From JBJSXF01 sp046086225 (GTDB lineage Bacteria > Actinomycetota > Acidimicrobiia > IMCC26256 > PALSA-610), in NCBI GenBank assembly GCA_046086225.1, contig JBJSXF010000156.1:1-9799 (forward strand): DNA of 9,799 nt, given 5' to 3'. Numbering within the stretch: position 1 is the stretch's first letter; every line of letters begins with the position of its first letter. The notes under the pieces are model-generated. The model was given only the letters and a program-made list of their open reading frames with translations, did no database searches and had not been told where the DNA came from. Both the position numbers and the translations under genes were made by a program. Shown piece by piece: positions 1-6,582 of this stretch.

Positions 1-216
1 CCCGAGGAGGCCCGCCTCGTTGCCGGCCGGGTGCTCGCCGCGCTCCGAGCGCCGCTCCTCATCGACGACCGGCCCGTGAGCGCCACCGCCAGCATCGGGA
101 TCGCCTACGGCCGGCCGGGCTGCGAAGCCGACGACCTCCTCGGCTGCGCCGACGCCGCGATGTATTCCGCCAAGGACGCGGGCAAGGACTGCGTCCGGGT
201 CCATCCGGGCTGCTGA
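1..216 (+). CDS. GGDEF-domain diguanylate cyclase, C-terminal fragment
   Basis: The reading frame is open from base 1 and ends at TGA 214-216, so only the last 71 residues are in the window. They carry the end of a GGDEF domain: a strand reading SATASIGIA, then a helix with LLGCADAAMYSAKDAGKD, and a last strand CVRV. That tail is highly typical of diguanylate cyclases, which condense two GTP into the second messenger cyclic di-GMP. The GG(D/E)EF catalytic loop and any N-terminal sensory domain lie upstream of the window, so activity and signal input cannot be judged. The protein stops only a few residues after the GGDEF fold, so nothing (for example an EAL domain) follows it. Family assignment is firm; enzymatic activity is not shown. 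Confidence 0.88.
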   Translation, partial: PEEARLVAGRVLAALRAPLLIDDRPVSATASIGIAYGRPGCEADDLLGCADAAMYSAKDAGKDCVRVHPGC

Positions 217-261
217 GCGCCACTGCGCCGACCTCGATCCGAGCCGCCCGTCCCCGAGCGA

Positions 262-277
262 GCGTCCGGACGGACGC
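262..277. terminator. Small inverted repeat, possible terminator after GGDEF gene
   Basis: GCGTCCG at 262-268 and CGGACGC at 271-277 form a perfect inverted repeat, in practice a 6-bp stem with a 4-nt loop. It lies 46 nt after the GGDEF stop codon. There is no T-tract, so it could only be an actinobacterial-type U-less terminator. Weak call. Confidence 0.25.
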
Positions 278-293
278 CAGGTCGCCCGAATGC

Positions 294-323
294 TTGAGCG
301 GATGGCCGGGAGTGTGGTCAGAT
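294..323 (+). promoter_or_regulatory. Weak candidate promoter for the DUF2269 gene
   Basis: TTGAGC at 294-299 matches 4 of 6 bases of the -35 consensus. After 18 bp, TCAGAT at 318-323 matches 3 of 6 of the -10. The putative -10 ends 6 nt before ATG 330, which would make the transcript leaderless or nearly so, and no Shine-Dalgarno sequence precedes that ATG. Inferred from spacing only. Confidence 0.25.
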
Positions 324-329
324 CCTCCG

Positions 330-842
330 ATGATCGCCGAACTCTCCCAGGTCAGCACCGGCTACCGGATCCTCCTCCTGATCCACATCATCACCGTGAT
401 CGTGGGCATGGGCGGGGTGACCCTCAACGCCCTCTACGCCGCCGAGATCCGCAAGCGGCCGGGGCCGGGCGGCCGCGCGATCGGAGAGGCGAACTTCGCC
501 GTCTCCGAGGTGGCCGAGAAGTTCATCTACACGATCCCGGTCACCGGCATCCTGATGGTGGTCCTCGGCGCCGGCTGGTCATTCGGGCAGACGTGGGTGT
601 GGCTTTCGCTCGTCGTCTACGTCATCGGCATCGGCGTCTCGCACAGCGTGATGATCCCGGGCGCCCGCCGGATGAACGCCCTCATGCTCGAGATGGAGCA
701 GGGCCCGCCGCCCGCCGGCGGCCCACCGCCGCAGGTCGCCGAGATCCAGTCCATCGGTCAGCGCATGGCGAAGGCCGGACCGGTGCTCCACCTGAGCCTC
801 GTCGTGCTCATCGTCCTCATGATCTGGAAGCCCGGCGCCTGA
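330..842 (+). CDS. DUF2269-type integral membrane protein
   Basis: 170 residues. Four hydrophobic segments are visible at about residues 12-36 (with His19 in LLLIHII), 67-86, 90-109 and 150-166. Basic stretches such as AEIRKR sit between them, so this is a small four-helix inner-membrane protein. The proline/glycine loop GPPPAGGPPPQ before the last helix and the closing IWKPG are features I recall from actinobacterial DUF2269 proteins, whose function is unknown. A frame extension to an upstream ATG at 294 adds MSGWPGVWSDPP, which is not family-like. ATG 330 puts the first helix at the expected distance from the N terminus, so I chose it. The gene stands alone on the plus strand and converges on the sulfotransferase with a 10-nt gap. 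Conserved membrane histidines would allow a haem or redox role, but that is speculation. Confidence 0.75.
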   Translation: MIAELSQVSTGYRILLLIHIITVIVGMGGVTLNALYAAEIRKRPGPGGRAIGEANFAVSEVAEKFIYTIPVTGILMVVLGAGWSFGQTWVWLSLVVYVIGIGVSHSVMIPGARRMNALMLEMEQGPPPAGGPPPQVAEIQSIGQRMAKAGPVLHLSLVVLIVLMIWKPGA

Positions 843-899
843 CGCCCGCGGCTCACCTCTGCGTGAGCCCGATTCGCACTGAGCCGCGGCGGCGCCGGG
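831..899. terminator. Nested long inverted repeat, candidate bidirectional terminator
   Basis: The outer arms CCCGGCGCC (831-839) and GGCGCCGGG (891-899) are perfectly complementary. So are the inner arms CCGCGGCTCA (846-855) and TGAGCCGCGG (880-889), giving 19 potential base pairs with a 24-nt apical loop. An alternative 7-bp hairpin, GGCTCAC (850-856) with GTGAGCC (863-869), competes for part of the inner arm. The structure overlaps the last codons of both the DUF2269 gene and the sulfotransferase gene, so it could end transcription from both sides. There is no T-tract, so termination is inferred from position and pairing. Confidence 0.5.
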
Positions 900-1929
900 T
901 CCGGTCGACGGCAATGACCTCGAGGCTCGACACGCCGGCCGGGACCGGCACCCGGCCCTCGATGCCCACGAACCGCTGACCGGGATCGCCGGTCGCCTCC
1001 GCCTGCCGGGGCGAGGCGAAACGGCAGCCCACGGGGACGAGGTTGTCGCCGGACCGCACCAACGCCGCTTCGGCGGGTGCGCCGCCGAGCACGAGGGTTC
1101 CGTGAACGACGATCTCGGTCGCGTCGGCGGTCACCGGGATCATGCCGTCGGCGCCCGGGACCGGCGACCCGATCCGGAGGTCGACCGGGGCCTCCTCGGC
1201 ATCGAGATCGAGCAGGGCCGCCGCGTGCGCCCGTTGCCGAACCGCGAACCGCTCGACGGCGAACTCGTGGAGGCGCCGATCGAAGCCGTTCCGTTCCCGG
1301 GCGACGGCGGCGAACTCGGCGCTTCGCAGGTCTTCGTCACCGGTCACGGGCGAGGCGTTCGTGCGGGCGATCCCGGGGAGGAGCAACCCGAACCGGTCGG
1401 CGAAGAGCGCCGTGCTCACCGCGAATGCCTCGGTGAGCCCGAAGGGCATTTGGTCGAGCAGCGCGGTAGCGGCCGCGTAGGCCGACTCGTCCGCCTGCCG
1501 GTGGTGCCACCGGAACGGGGGGAATCCGAGTTGCCGGGTCTGGAGATCGGTGAGCGCAGGTACCCGGTCGAAGACATCGTGCGGGTCCCGGACCTCGGCG
1601 CGCAGCGTGGCCCGCCACTCGTCACCCCGCACCTGCTCGGGGCGGTGGCGAACGTGCACGGCCTGGGAGACGACCCGAGCGACCGGGTCGCGGAGCACGG
1701 TGTAGCCCCGGTCGGGCCACGCCGCCGCCGCGTCGGTGAGGTCGAAGAAGCCGGCGACGACATGACCTTCGACGAAGTCGAAGTCACCGAGCCGGAACCC
1801 ATGCTCGCGTTCGACCCGGAGGAAGTGGACGTCGGTGAGGCAGCGACTCGTGCCGAGCGCTTCCACGCACATCTGCTTGAGCGACATCCCCCCCGTCCGC
1901 GGAATGTGCAGGAACAGGATCGGGGCCAT
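853..1929 (-). CDS. Sulfotransferase family protein (PAPS-dependent type) with C-terminal extension
   Basis: 358 residues. The N terminus FLHIPRTGGMSL (6-17) is the PAPS 5'-phosphosulfate loop of Sulfotransfer_2-like enzymes. TVLRDPVARVVSQ (77-89) is the 3'-phosphate binding motif. Further along, DLQTRQLG (128-135) and GLTEAF (164-169), plus ARTNASP (188-194), fit the same fold. The expected reaction is transfer of sulfate from PAPS to a hydroxyl or amine of an unknown acceptor. No signal peptide or membrane helix is seen, so it is probably cytoplasmic. Residues about 245-358 form a beta-rich tail beyond the usual catalytic domain that I do not recognise. It is the last gene of a three-gene operon: its ATG lies 7 nt after the amidohydrolase stop with only a weak GGA upstream, suggesting translational coupling. 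Family is confident; substrate unknown. Confidence 0.8.
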   Translation of the reverse strand: MAPILFLHIPRTGGMSLKQMCVEALGTSRCLTDVHFLRVEREHGFRLGDFDFVEGHVVAGFFDLTDAAAAWPDRGYTVLRDPVARVVSQAVHVRHRPEQVRGDEWRATLRAEVRDPHDVFDRVPALTDLQTRQLGFPPFRWHHRQADESAYAAATALLDQMPFGLTEAFAVSTALFADRFGLLLPGIARTNASPVTGDEDLRSAEFAAVARERNGFDRRLHEFAVERFAVRQRAHAAALLDLDAEEAPVDLRIGSPVPGADGMIPVTADATEIVVHGTLVLGGAPAEAALVRSGDNLVPVGCRFASPRQAEATGDPGQRFVGIEGRVPVPAGVSSLEVIAVDRTRRRRGSVRIGLTQR

Positions 1930-1936
1930 GTCCGGC

Positions 1937-3646
1937 TCAGCGGGCGCCGCGCAGCAGCGACCCGGGCCGCTCTCCCTGGTCGGTCCCGTCGACGAGCACG
2001 ACCGTGCCGCTCTTCACCGTCGTGACGTAGCCGGTCGCCCGCTGAACGAACCGCCGGGCCCCACCCGGCAGGTCGTGCACGAACTCGGGTCGCCCGAGCG
2101 CGAGCGCCGCGTCGTCGATCACGTTGACGTCACCGATCCGACCCGGCTCCAGCACCCCGCGGTCACCGAGCCCGTACAGCGCCGCGGTCTCGGCCGTCAT
2201 CTTGCGCACGACCCACTCCAGCGGGAGGCGGTCACGGCGCCGGTCACGAACCCAGTGCGTGAGCATGGTGGTGGGCGTGCTCGCGTCGCAGTTGGTGCCA
2301 CAGTGGGCCCCGCCGTCTCCCAGACCCCAGGCGCTCGTCGGGTGGAGGAGCATCTCCCGCACCGCGTCGAGTGAGAAGTCGGTGTAGTTGAGCAGCGGAC
2401 GGAGCACGAGAGCTTGCCCGTCCTCCCCGAGGAGCACGTCGTAGTAGTGCTCCATGACCGGCACGCCGAGCGCCCGGGCCCGACCGGCCACGCTGTCGGC
2501 GCGTGCCGGCTCGTAATCGGGGACGGCCCCCATCGGGAAGGCCCGCTCGGGGTCGAGGAACTGGGCCATCGACGCGACGGCGGCATCGACCTCGGCGAGC
2601 AGACGGGCTCGCAGCTCGGGGTCGCGCATCGCCCGCACCTTCTCGGCGAGCGGGGCCGCCCCGATCGGCGCGAACGACGGGCAGTAGGCGAACGGGTGGA
2701 AGGTCTGCAGGCCGAGCAGCAGGCTGACCGGTCGCCCGGCGACCTGGGGCCGGATCTCGGCGCCCTCGGCCGCCGCCTCGCCGCACAGCTCGAGCAGGCG
2801 CCGCCATGATTCGGGGTCGTGGTCGTTCTGGGTGAGCGCGAACGAGACCGGCCGCCCGATCTCGGCCGCAACCCGACGCATCCACGCCATCTCCCGCTCG
2901 GGCGCGGCGAGGTCCTCGCCGAGTGCCCCGGCCGGGGCCAGCTCGAACACCCCCGTGCCGAGCTCGCCGAGCACCCGCCCGATCCCGAGCAGCTCGTCCT
3001 CGGCCGCGAAGGTGCCGGGCACCGGCTCGCCGTCGATCGCCATGTGCGCGATCGTGCGGCTCGTCGAGAACCCGAGCGCGCCGGCCGCGATCCCCTCGCG
3101 CACGATCGCCGCCATCGCCTCGATGTCCTCGGGCGTCGCCGGCTGGTTCCGGGCACCCCGCTCCCCCATCACGTACGCGCGCACCGCGCCGTGGGGCACC
3201 TGGGCACCGACGTCGAGCATCTTCTCGGCCCGGTCGACCGCATCGAGGTACTCGGGGAAATGCTCCCACTCCCACACGATCCCCTCGGAGAGGGCGGCTC
3301 CGGGCACGTCCTCGACCCCTTCCATGAGGCCGATGAGCCAGTCGCGCCGCTCGGGCGCAGCCGGGGCGAAGCCCACCCCGCAGTTGCCCATCACGACGGT
3401 CGTCACCCCGTGCCAGCAGCTCGGCGTGAGGAGCGGGTCCCAGGTGACCTGGCCGTCGAAGTGGGTGTGCACATCGACGAAGCCGGGGGTGACGAGCGCG
3501 CCGTCGGCGTCGATGACCCGCCGGGCCCGCTCCCGCACCCGCCCGACCTCGGTGACGACGCCGTCGGTGATCGCCACATCGGCGGTGCGCGACGGCGCGC
3601 CGGTGCCGTCGACGACCCGCCCACCCGAGATCACCAGGTCGTGCAC
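1937..3646 (-). CDS. Amidohydrolase family protein, D-aminoacylase/N-acyl-D-amino-acid deacylase-like
   Basis: 569 residues. The start MHDLVISGGRVVDGTG and the metal motif DVHTHFDGQ (His60, His62) are classic for the amidohydrolase superfamily. HGVTTVVMGNCGVGFAP (79-95) contains the cysteine (Cys89) matching the bridging Cys of D-aminoacylases. GLGDGGAHCG (441-450) supplies the likely catalytic Asp444. The tail VLEPGRIGDVNVID (498-511) is the usual closing beta domain. The expected chemistry is hydrolysis of an amide or cyclic-amide bond. Counterparts of the two further metal-binding histidines of D-aminoacylase are not evident around 234-275 (FELAPAG, FALTQNDHD), so it may belong to a divergent subgroup and the substrate is uncertain. 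GTG 3646 is the start because it begins the canonical N terminus and lies one base after the epoxide hydrolase stop. It is the middle gene of the operon. Confidence 0.82.
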   Translation of the reverse strand: MHDLVISGGRVVDGTGAPSRTADVAITDGVVTEVGRVRERARRVIDADGALVTPGFVDVHTHFDGQVTWDPLLTPSCWHGVTTVVMGNCGVGFAPAAPERRDWLIGLMEGVEDVPGAALSEGIVWEWEHFPEYLDAVDRAEKMLDVGAQVPHGAVRAYVMGERGARNQPATPEDIEAMAAIVREGIAAGALGFSTSRTIAHMAIDGEPVPGTFAAEDELLGIGRVLGELGTGVFELAPAGALGEDLAAPEREMAWMRRVAAEIGRPVSFALTQNDHDPESWRRLLELCGEAAAEGAEIRPQVAGRPVSLLLGLQTFHPFAYCPSFAPIGAAPLAEKVRAMRDPELRARLLAEVDAAVASMAQFLDPERAFPMGAVPDYEPARADSVAGRARALGVPVMEHYYDVLLGEDGQALVLRPLLNYTDFSLDAVREMLLHPTSAWGLGDGGAHCGTNCDASTPTTMLTHWVRDRRRDRLPLEWVVRKMTAETAALYGLGDRGVLEPGRIGDVNVIDDAALALGRPEFVHDLPGGARRFVQRATGYVTTVKSGTVVLVDGTDQGERPGSLLRGAR

Positions 3647-3647
3647 G

Positions 3648-4778
3648 TCACGACCCCGCAGTCCGCAGGCCCGCGAAGAACTCCTTCACGTCGGTGAGGA
3701 ACAGGTCGGGCTCCTCGAGCGCGGCGAAGTGGCCGCCGCGATCGAAGCGGGTGTAGCGCACGACGTTGAACCGGGCCTCGGCGTAGGCCCGCGGGATGCG
3801 GAAGATCTCCTTCGGGAAGATCGCGGCTGCGGTCGGCACCGTCACCCGATCGTTGGACGGCCCGAAGACCCCGCCGCGCTGCGATTCGCAGTAGAGGCGG
3901 ATCGACGAGTTGATCGTGCCGGTGAACCAGTAGACGGAGAGGTTGGTGAGGATCTGCTCGCGGGTGATCGCGTCCTCGGGGTTTCCGTCGTTGTCGGTCC
4001 AGACGAGGAACTTCTCGACGATCCACCCGGCCAAGCCTGCCGGCGAGTCGGTGAGGCCGTAGCCGAGCGTCTGCGGGTTCTTGCCCTGGATCTCCTGATA
4101 CGCGGTGCCGGTCGCCATGAACGCGCCGACGGCGGTGAGGTCGGCGGTCTCGATCTCGTCGAGCTCGATGCCCGACGGGTCGTCGGGGAAGGCGAGCAGC
4201 ATGTTGGAGTGCAGGCCGACGCAGTGCTCGGCGTCGATCGCGGCGAGCCGGGCGCTGACCATCGCGCCCCAGTCGCCGCCCTGGGCGCCGTAACTGTCGT
4301 AGCCGAGGCGAGCCATGAGCGTCTTCCACGCCTCGGCCACCCGACCCACGTGCCACCCGGGCTCGACGGTCGGCCCCGACCAGCCGTAGCCGGGCAGCGA
4401 GGGAGCCACCACGTGGAAGTCGGCGCGCAGCGGCTCGATCACGTCGAGGAACTCGGCGACCGACCCCGGCCAGCCGTGCGTGATGATGAGCGGCAGGGCG
4501 TCGGGGTTGTCGGAACGGGCGTGGATGAAGTGGATGCGCTGGCCGTCGATCTCGGTGAGGAAGTGCGGCCACCGGTTGAACCGCGCCTCCTGGGCCCGCC
4601 AGTCGAAGTCGTCGCGCCAGGTCGTGCAGAGGTCCTGCAGGTACGCGAGGTCGGTGCCGTAGCTCCAGCCGCTGCCCGGGATCTGGTCGGGCCAACGAGT
4701 GCGGGCGAGCCGCTCGCGCAGATCGGCGATGTCGGCGTCGGGGACCTCGATGCGGAACGGGGTGATGGCGTCGCTCAC
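3648..4778 (-). CDS. Epoxide hydrolase (EHN domain plus alpha/beta hydrolase)
   Basis: 376 residues, the normal length for microsomal-type epoxide hydrolases. The N-terminal EHN domain begins ITPFRIEVPDADIADLRERL and includes TRWPDQIPGSGWSYGTDLAYL. The alpha/beta hydrolase core follows. HGWPGS (101-106) forms the oxyanion region, GGDWGA (167-172) holds the nucleophile Asp169, and GGHFAALEEP (348-357) holds the catalytic His350. It should open epoxides to diols by a covalent ester intermediate. No signal peptide is visible, so it is cytosolic. GTG 4778 is the start: it places the EHN motif at residue 6 and lies 7 nt after a TAGCGT hexamer, as for a leaderless mRNA. The frame stays open upstream to 5081, but that part overlaps the divergent SDR gene. 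It is the first gene of the minus-strand operon. The native substrate is unknown. Confidence 0.9.
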   Translation of the reverse strand: MSDAITPFRIEVPDADIADLRERLARTRWPDQIPGSGWSYGTDLAYLQDLCTTWRDDFDWRAQEARFNRWPHFLTEIDGQRIHFIHARSDNPDALPLIITHGWPGSVAEFLDVIEPLRADFHVVAPSLPGYGWSGPTVEPGWHVGRVAEAWKTLMARLGYDSYGAQGGDWGAMVSARLAAIDAEHCVGLHSNMLLAFPDDPSGIELDEIETADLTAVGAFMATGTAYQEIQGKNPQTLGYGLTDSPAGLAGWIVEKFLVWTDNDGNPEDAITREQILTNLSVYWFTGTINSSIRLYCESQRGGVFGPSNDRVTVPTAAAIFPKEIFRIPRAYAEARFNVVRYTRFDRGGHFAALEEPDLFLTDVKEFFAGLRTAGS

Positions 4779-4785
4779 GGCGACG

Positions 4786-4791
4786 ACGCTA
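4786..4791 (-). promoter_or_regulatory. Candidate -10 element for leaderless epoxide hydrolase operon
   Basis: On the minus strand TAGCGT (4791 to 4786) fits the actinobacterial -10 pattern TANNNT. It is separated from GTG 4778 by 7 nt, so transcription would begin at or next to the start codon. There is no Shine-Dalgarno sequence upstream of the GTG, which agrees. No clear -35 is visible. Confidence 0.45.
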
Positions 4792-4798
4792 CCCGCCC

Positions 4799-4840
4799 CC
4801 GGGTCGGCGCTCCCCGGGTCGGCGGCCCGCCGGGTCGGCG
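4799..4840. repeat. Three 11-bp direct repeats in the divergent promoter region
   Basis: CCGGGTCGGCG occurs at 4799-4809, 4814-4824 and 4830-4840, with starts 15 and 16 bp apart. The array lies between the two candidate -10 elements of the divergent genes. Spacing somewhat over one helical turn could suit an operator bound by a regulator, but low-complexity GC-rich DNA can also give this by slippage. Confidence 0.5.
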
Positions 4841-4864
4841 GGCCCGGCCGCCCCGCCCCGTCGG

Positions 4865-4870
4865 TAGATT
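4865..4870 (+). promoter_or_regulatory. Candidate -10 element for leaderless SDR gene
   Basis: TAGATT matches TANNNT and ends 8 nt before ATG 4879, the spacing expected when the transcript starts at the start codon. The surrounding DNA is extremely GC-rich, so the AT-rich hexamer stands out. No Shine-Dalgarno sequence lies before ATG 4879 or the alternative in-frame ATG 4897. Confidence 0.5.
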
Positions 4871-4878
4871 CCGACGCG

Positions 4879-5649
4879 ATGACATTCGACCCCCTCATGG
4901 CGTTCCGACTCGACGACCGGGTCGCGATCGTCACCGGCGCGTCATCGGGTCTCGGGGCGCGGTTCGCCCGGGTGCTCGACGGTCTCGGCGCACGCGTCGT
5001 GCTCGCCGCCCGCCGGGCCGACCGGCTCGAGACCCTTGCGGCCGGGCTCCGGGACGCCCACCCGGTCGCCTGCGATCTCACCGGGCCCGGCGCCGCGGCT
5101 GCGCTCGCGGCCGCCGCGCTCGAGCGCTACGGCCGGATCGACGTGCTCGTGAACAACGCCGGGCACAGCGAGACCCGCCCGGCGCTCGACGAGTCGACCG
5201 ATGAGTTCCGCAGCGCCCTGGAACTCAACCTCGTCGCTCCGTTCGAGCTGGCCCGGGAGTGCGCCCGGTCGATGATCGCCTCCGGATCCGGCTCGATCGT
5301 GAACGTGGCCTCGATCCTCGGGGTGGTGGGCAACGGCCAGATCCCCCAGGCCGGCTACGCCGCGTCGAAGGGCGGGCTCGTCAACCTGACCCGCGAACTC
5401 GCCGCCCAGTGGGCGCGCCGTGGCGTGCGGGTGAATGCCATCGCCCCGGGGTGGTTCCGCAGCGAGATGACCGAAGGCCGGATGTTCGGCGACGAACGCT
5501 CCGAGACCTGGCTGCGCCGCCACACGCCGATGGGTCGCGGCGGTGACGAGCACGAGCTCGACGGGGCCCTCGCGTTCCTCGCGTCCGACGCGAGCACGTT
5601 CGTCACCGGTCAGGTCGTCTGCGTCGACGGCGGCTGGACGAGCGTGTGA
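4879..5649 (+). CDS. SDR-family NAD(P)-dependent oxidoreductase
   Basis: 256 residues, a full-length classical short-chain dehydrogenase/reductase. The cofactor site is TGASSGLG (19-26). The arginines in LAARRADRLE after the second strand favour NADP(H). CDL (65-67) and NNAG (92-95) follow. The catalytic tetrad is complete: Asn117 in ELNLV, Ser145, Tyr160 and Lys164 in YAASK. The PGW loop (190-192) and the C-terminal VTGQVVCVDGGW are standard. It would interconvert an alcohol and a ketone in the cytosol; the substrate is not predictable. ATG 4879 fits a leaderless start after TAGATT, while ATG 4897 would shorten it by six residues without harming the fold. It is transcribed divergently from the epoxide hydrolase and its stop overlaps the start of the following kinase gene by 4 nt (GTGA), so the two were probably made together. 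Confidence 0.92.
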   Translation: MTFDPLMAFRLDDRVAIVTGASSGLGARFARVLDGLGARVVLAARRADRLETLAAGLRDAHPVACDLTGPGAAAALAAAALERYGRIDVLVNNAGHSETRPALDESTDEFRSALELNLVAPFELARECARSMIASGSGSIVNVASILGVVGNGQIPQAGYAASKGGLVNLTRELAAQWARRGVRVNAIAPGWFRSEMTEGRMFGDERSETWLRRHTPMGRGGDEHELDGALAFLASDASTFVTGQVVCVDGGWTSV

Positions 5650-6533
5650 GTCGACCCGATCCGGGCCTGACCGCCGTCCTCGCCCGCTTCGGCATCGCGC
5701 GCACGCAGCCCATCGGGGCGGGTGGCGAGGCGACCGTCTACGCGCTCGGCACCGAACGCGTCCTCCGGGTCGCCCATCCCGGTACGGATGCGTCCGACCT
5801 GCAGCAGCGGTACGAACTCCTGGCCGAACTCGCCCGCACGCCGCTCCCCTTCGCGCTCCCCGAGGTGCTCGACACGGGTGAGACGGCCGGGCGCCGCTGG
5901 GCCGTCGAACGCCGCCATCCGGGTGCGCCCCTCGCCACCGCGCTCGTCACAGCCCGAGGTCCGGCACGGGTTCAACTCGTCGAGGGCTAAACGGACGCCG
6001 CCGCGACCCTCGGCGACGTCGTGCCCGAAGCCCGTCCGTGGTTCGGTGACCTCATCGGACCCGAGCCGGTGCGCGCCGACACGTTCGCCGGGTGGCTGCT
6101 CGCCCGGGCCGCGTCCGGACTCGCCCGCTCGACGCCCGAGCTGCAGGCCGTCGATCCCGAGCCGCTCGCCGCCGCCTTCGCTACCGCGCTCGGCCCGTCC
6201 TCGCCCCCGGCGTTCGTGCACCTCGACGTCACGCCCACCAACGTGCTCACCGAGTACGGACGCATCACCGCGGTGCTCGACATCGGCCCGTCGTCCGCGA
6301 TCGGCGATCGGCGGCTCGACCCGGTGACCGCCGCCGTCCATCTCTGCGAACCGGCGGTCACCCCGGGTGTGACCCCGGCCGACGTCGACGCCGCGCGCGG
6401 CTGGCTGCGGGCCGCCGGCCTCGACGAGCTCTACGCGCCGGTGCGCCGCTGGCTCGGTGCGTTCTGGGCGTTCGCGACCGACGACGCCGGTGCGCTCGCC
6501 ATGTGCCGCACGGTGCTGCTCGAAGAGTCGTAA
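5646..6533 (+). pseudogene. Aminoglycoside-phosphotransferase-family kinase interrupted by an in-frame TAA
   Basis: One reading frame of 295 codons runs from GTG 5646 to TAA 6531-6533, broken only at codon 115 by TAA 5988-5990. Before the stop are the glycine-rich loop IGAGGEATVYAL (23-34), VLRVAH with Arg41 at the usual Lys position, and Glu57 in a helix. After it are HLDVTPTNVL (192-201), the catalytic loop with Asp194 and Asn199, and LDIGPSSAIGDRRLDP (211-226), the metal-binding Asp region. Frame and coding character match across the stop, so a single nonsense change is likely. VEG-stop-TDAAATLGDV reads naturally with Tyr there (TAC to TAA). The 114-residue truncated product would lack the catalytic loop. 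The GTGA overlap with the SDR implies translational coupling. A sequencing error, or less likely readthrough, could also explain it. Substrate unknown; aminoglycoside resistance should not be assumed. Confidence 0.8.
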
Positions 6534-6552
6534 CCCCGGGCAACCCGACCGT

Positions 6553-6566
6553 CGCCGGAACCGGCG
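6553..6566. terminator. Small hairpin between convergent kinase and thiolase genes
   Basis: CGCCGG (6553-6558) and CCGGCG (6561-6566) flank AA in the 49-nt gap between the convergent stops at 6533 and 6583. It is short, has no T-tract and such palindromes are common at this GC content. Recorded as a weak terminator candidate. Confidence 0.2.
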
Positions 6567-6582
6567 GCTCGGCTACACCCGG

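Noticed and set aside
1102..2025. A 307-codon open frame on the plus strand
   Set aside because: It mirrors the sulfotransferase gene on the opposite strand and has no domain signature.
4779..5081. N-terminal extension of the epoxide hydrolase
   Set aside because: It would overlap the start of the divergent SDR and encode low-complexity sequence; the EHN domain begins right after GTG 4778.
2832..5204. A 790-codon open frame on the plus strand
   Set aside because: It is antisense to the amidohydrolase and epoxide hydrolase and then out of frame with the SDR, all of which show clear family motifs. It has no recognisable domain; long antisense frames are usual at this GC content.
6021..6533. 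Separate gene starting at GTG 6021
   Set aside because: It is in frame with the upstream part, has no ribosome binding site and would start in the middle of the kinase fold; a broken single gene explains it better.
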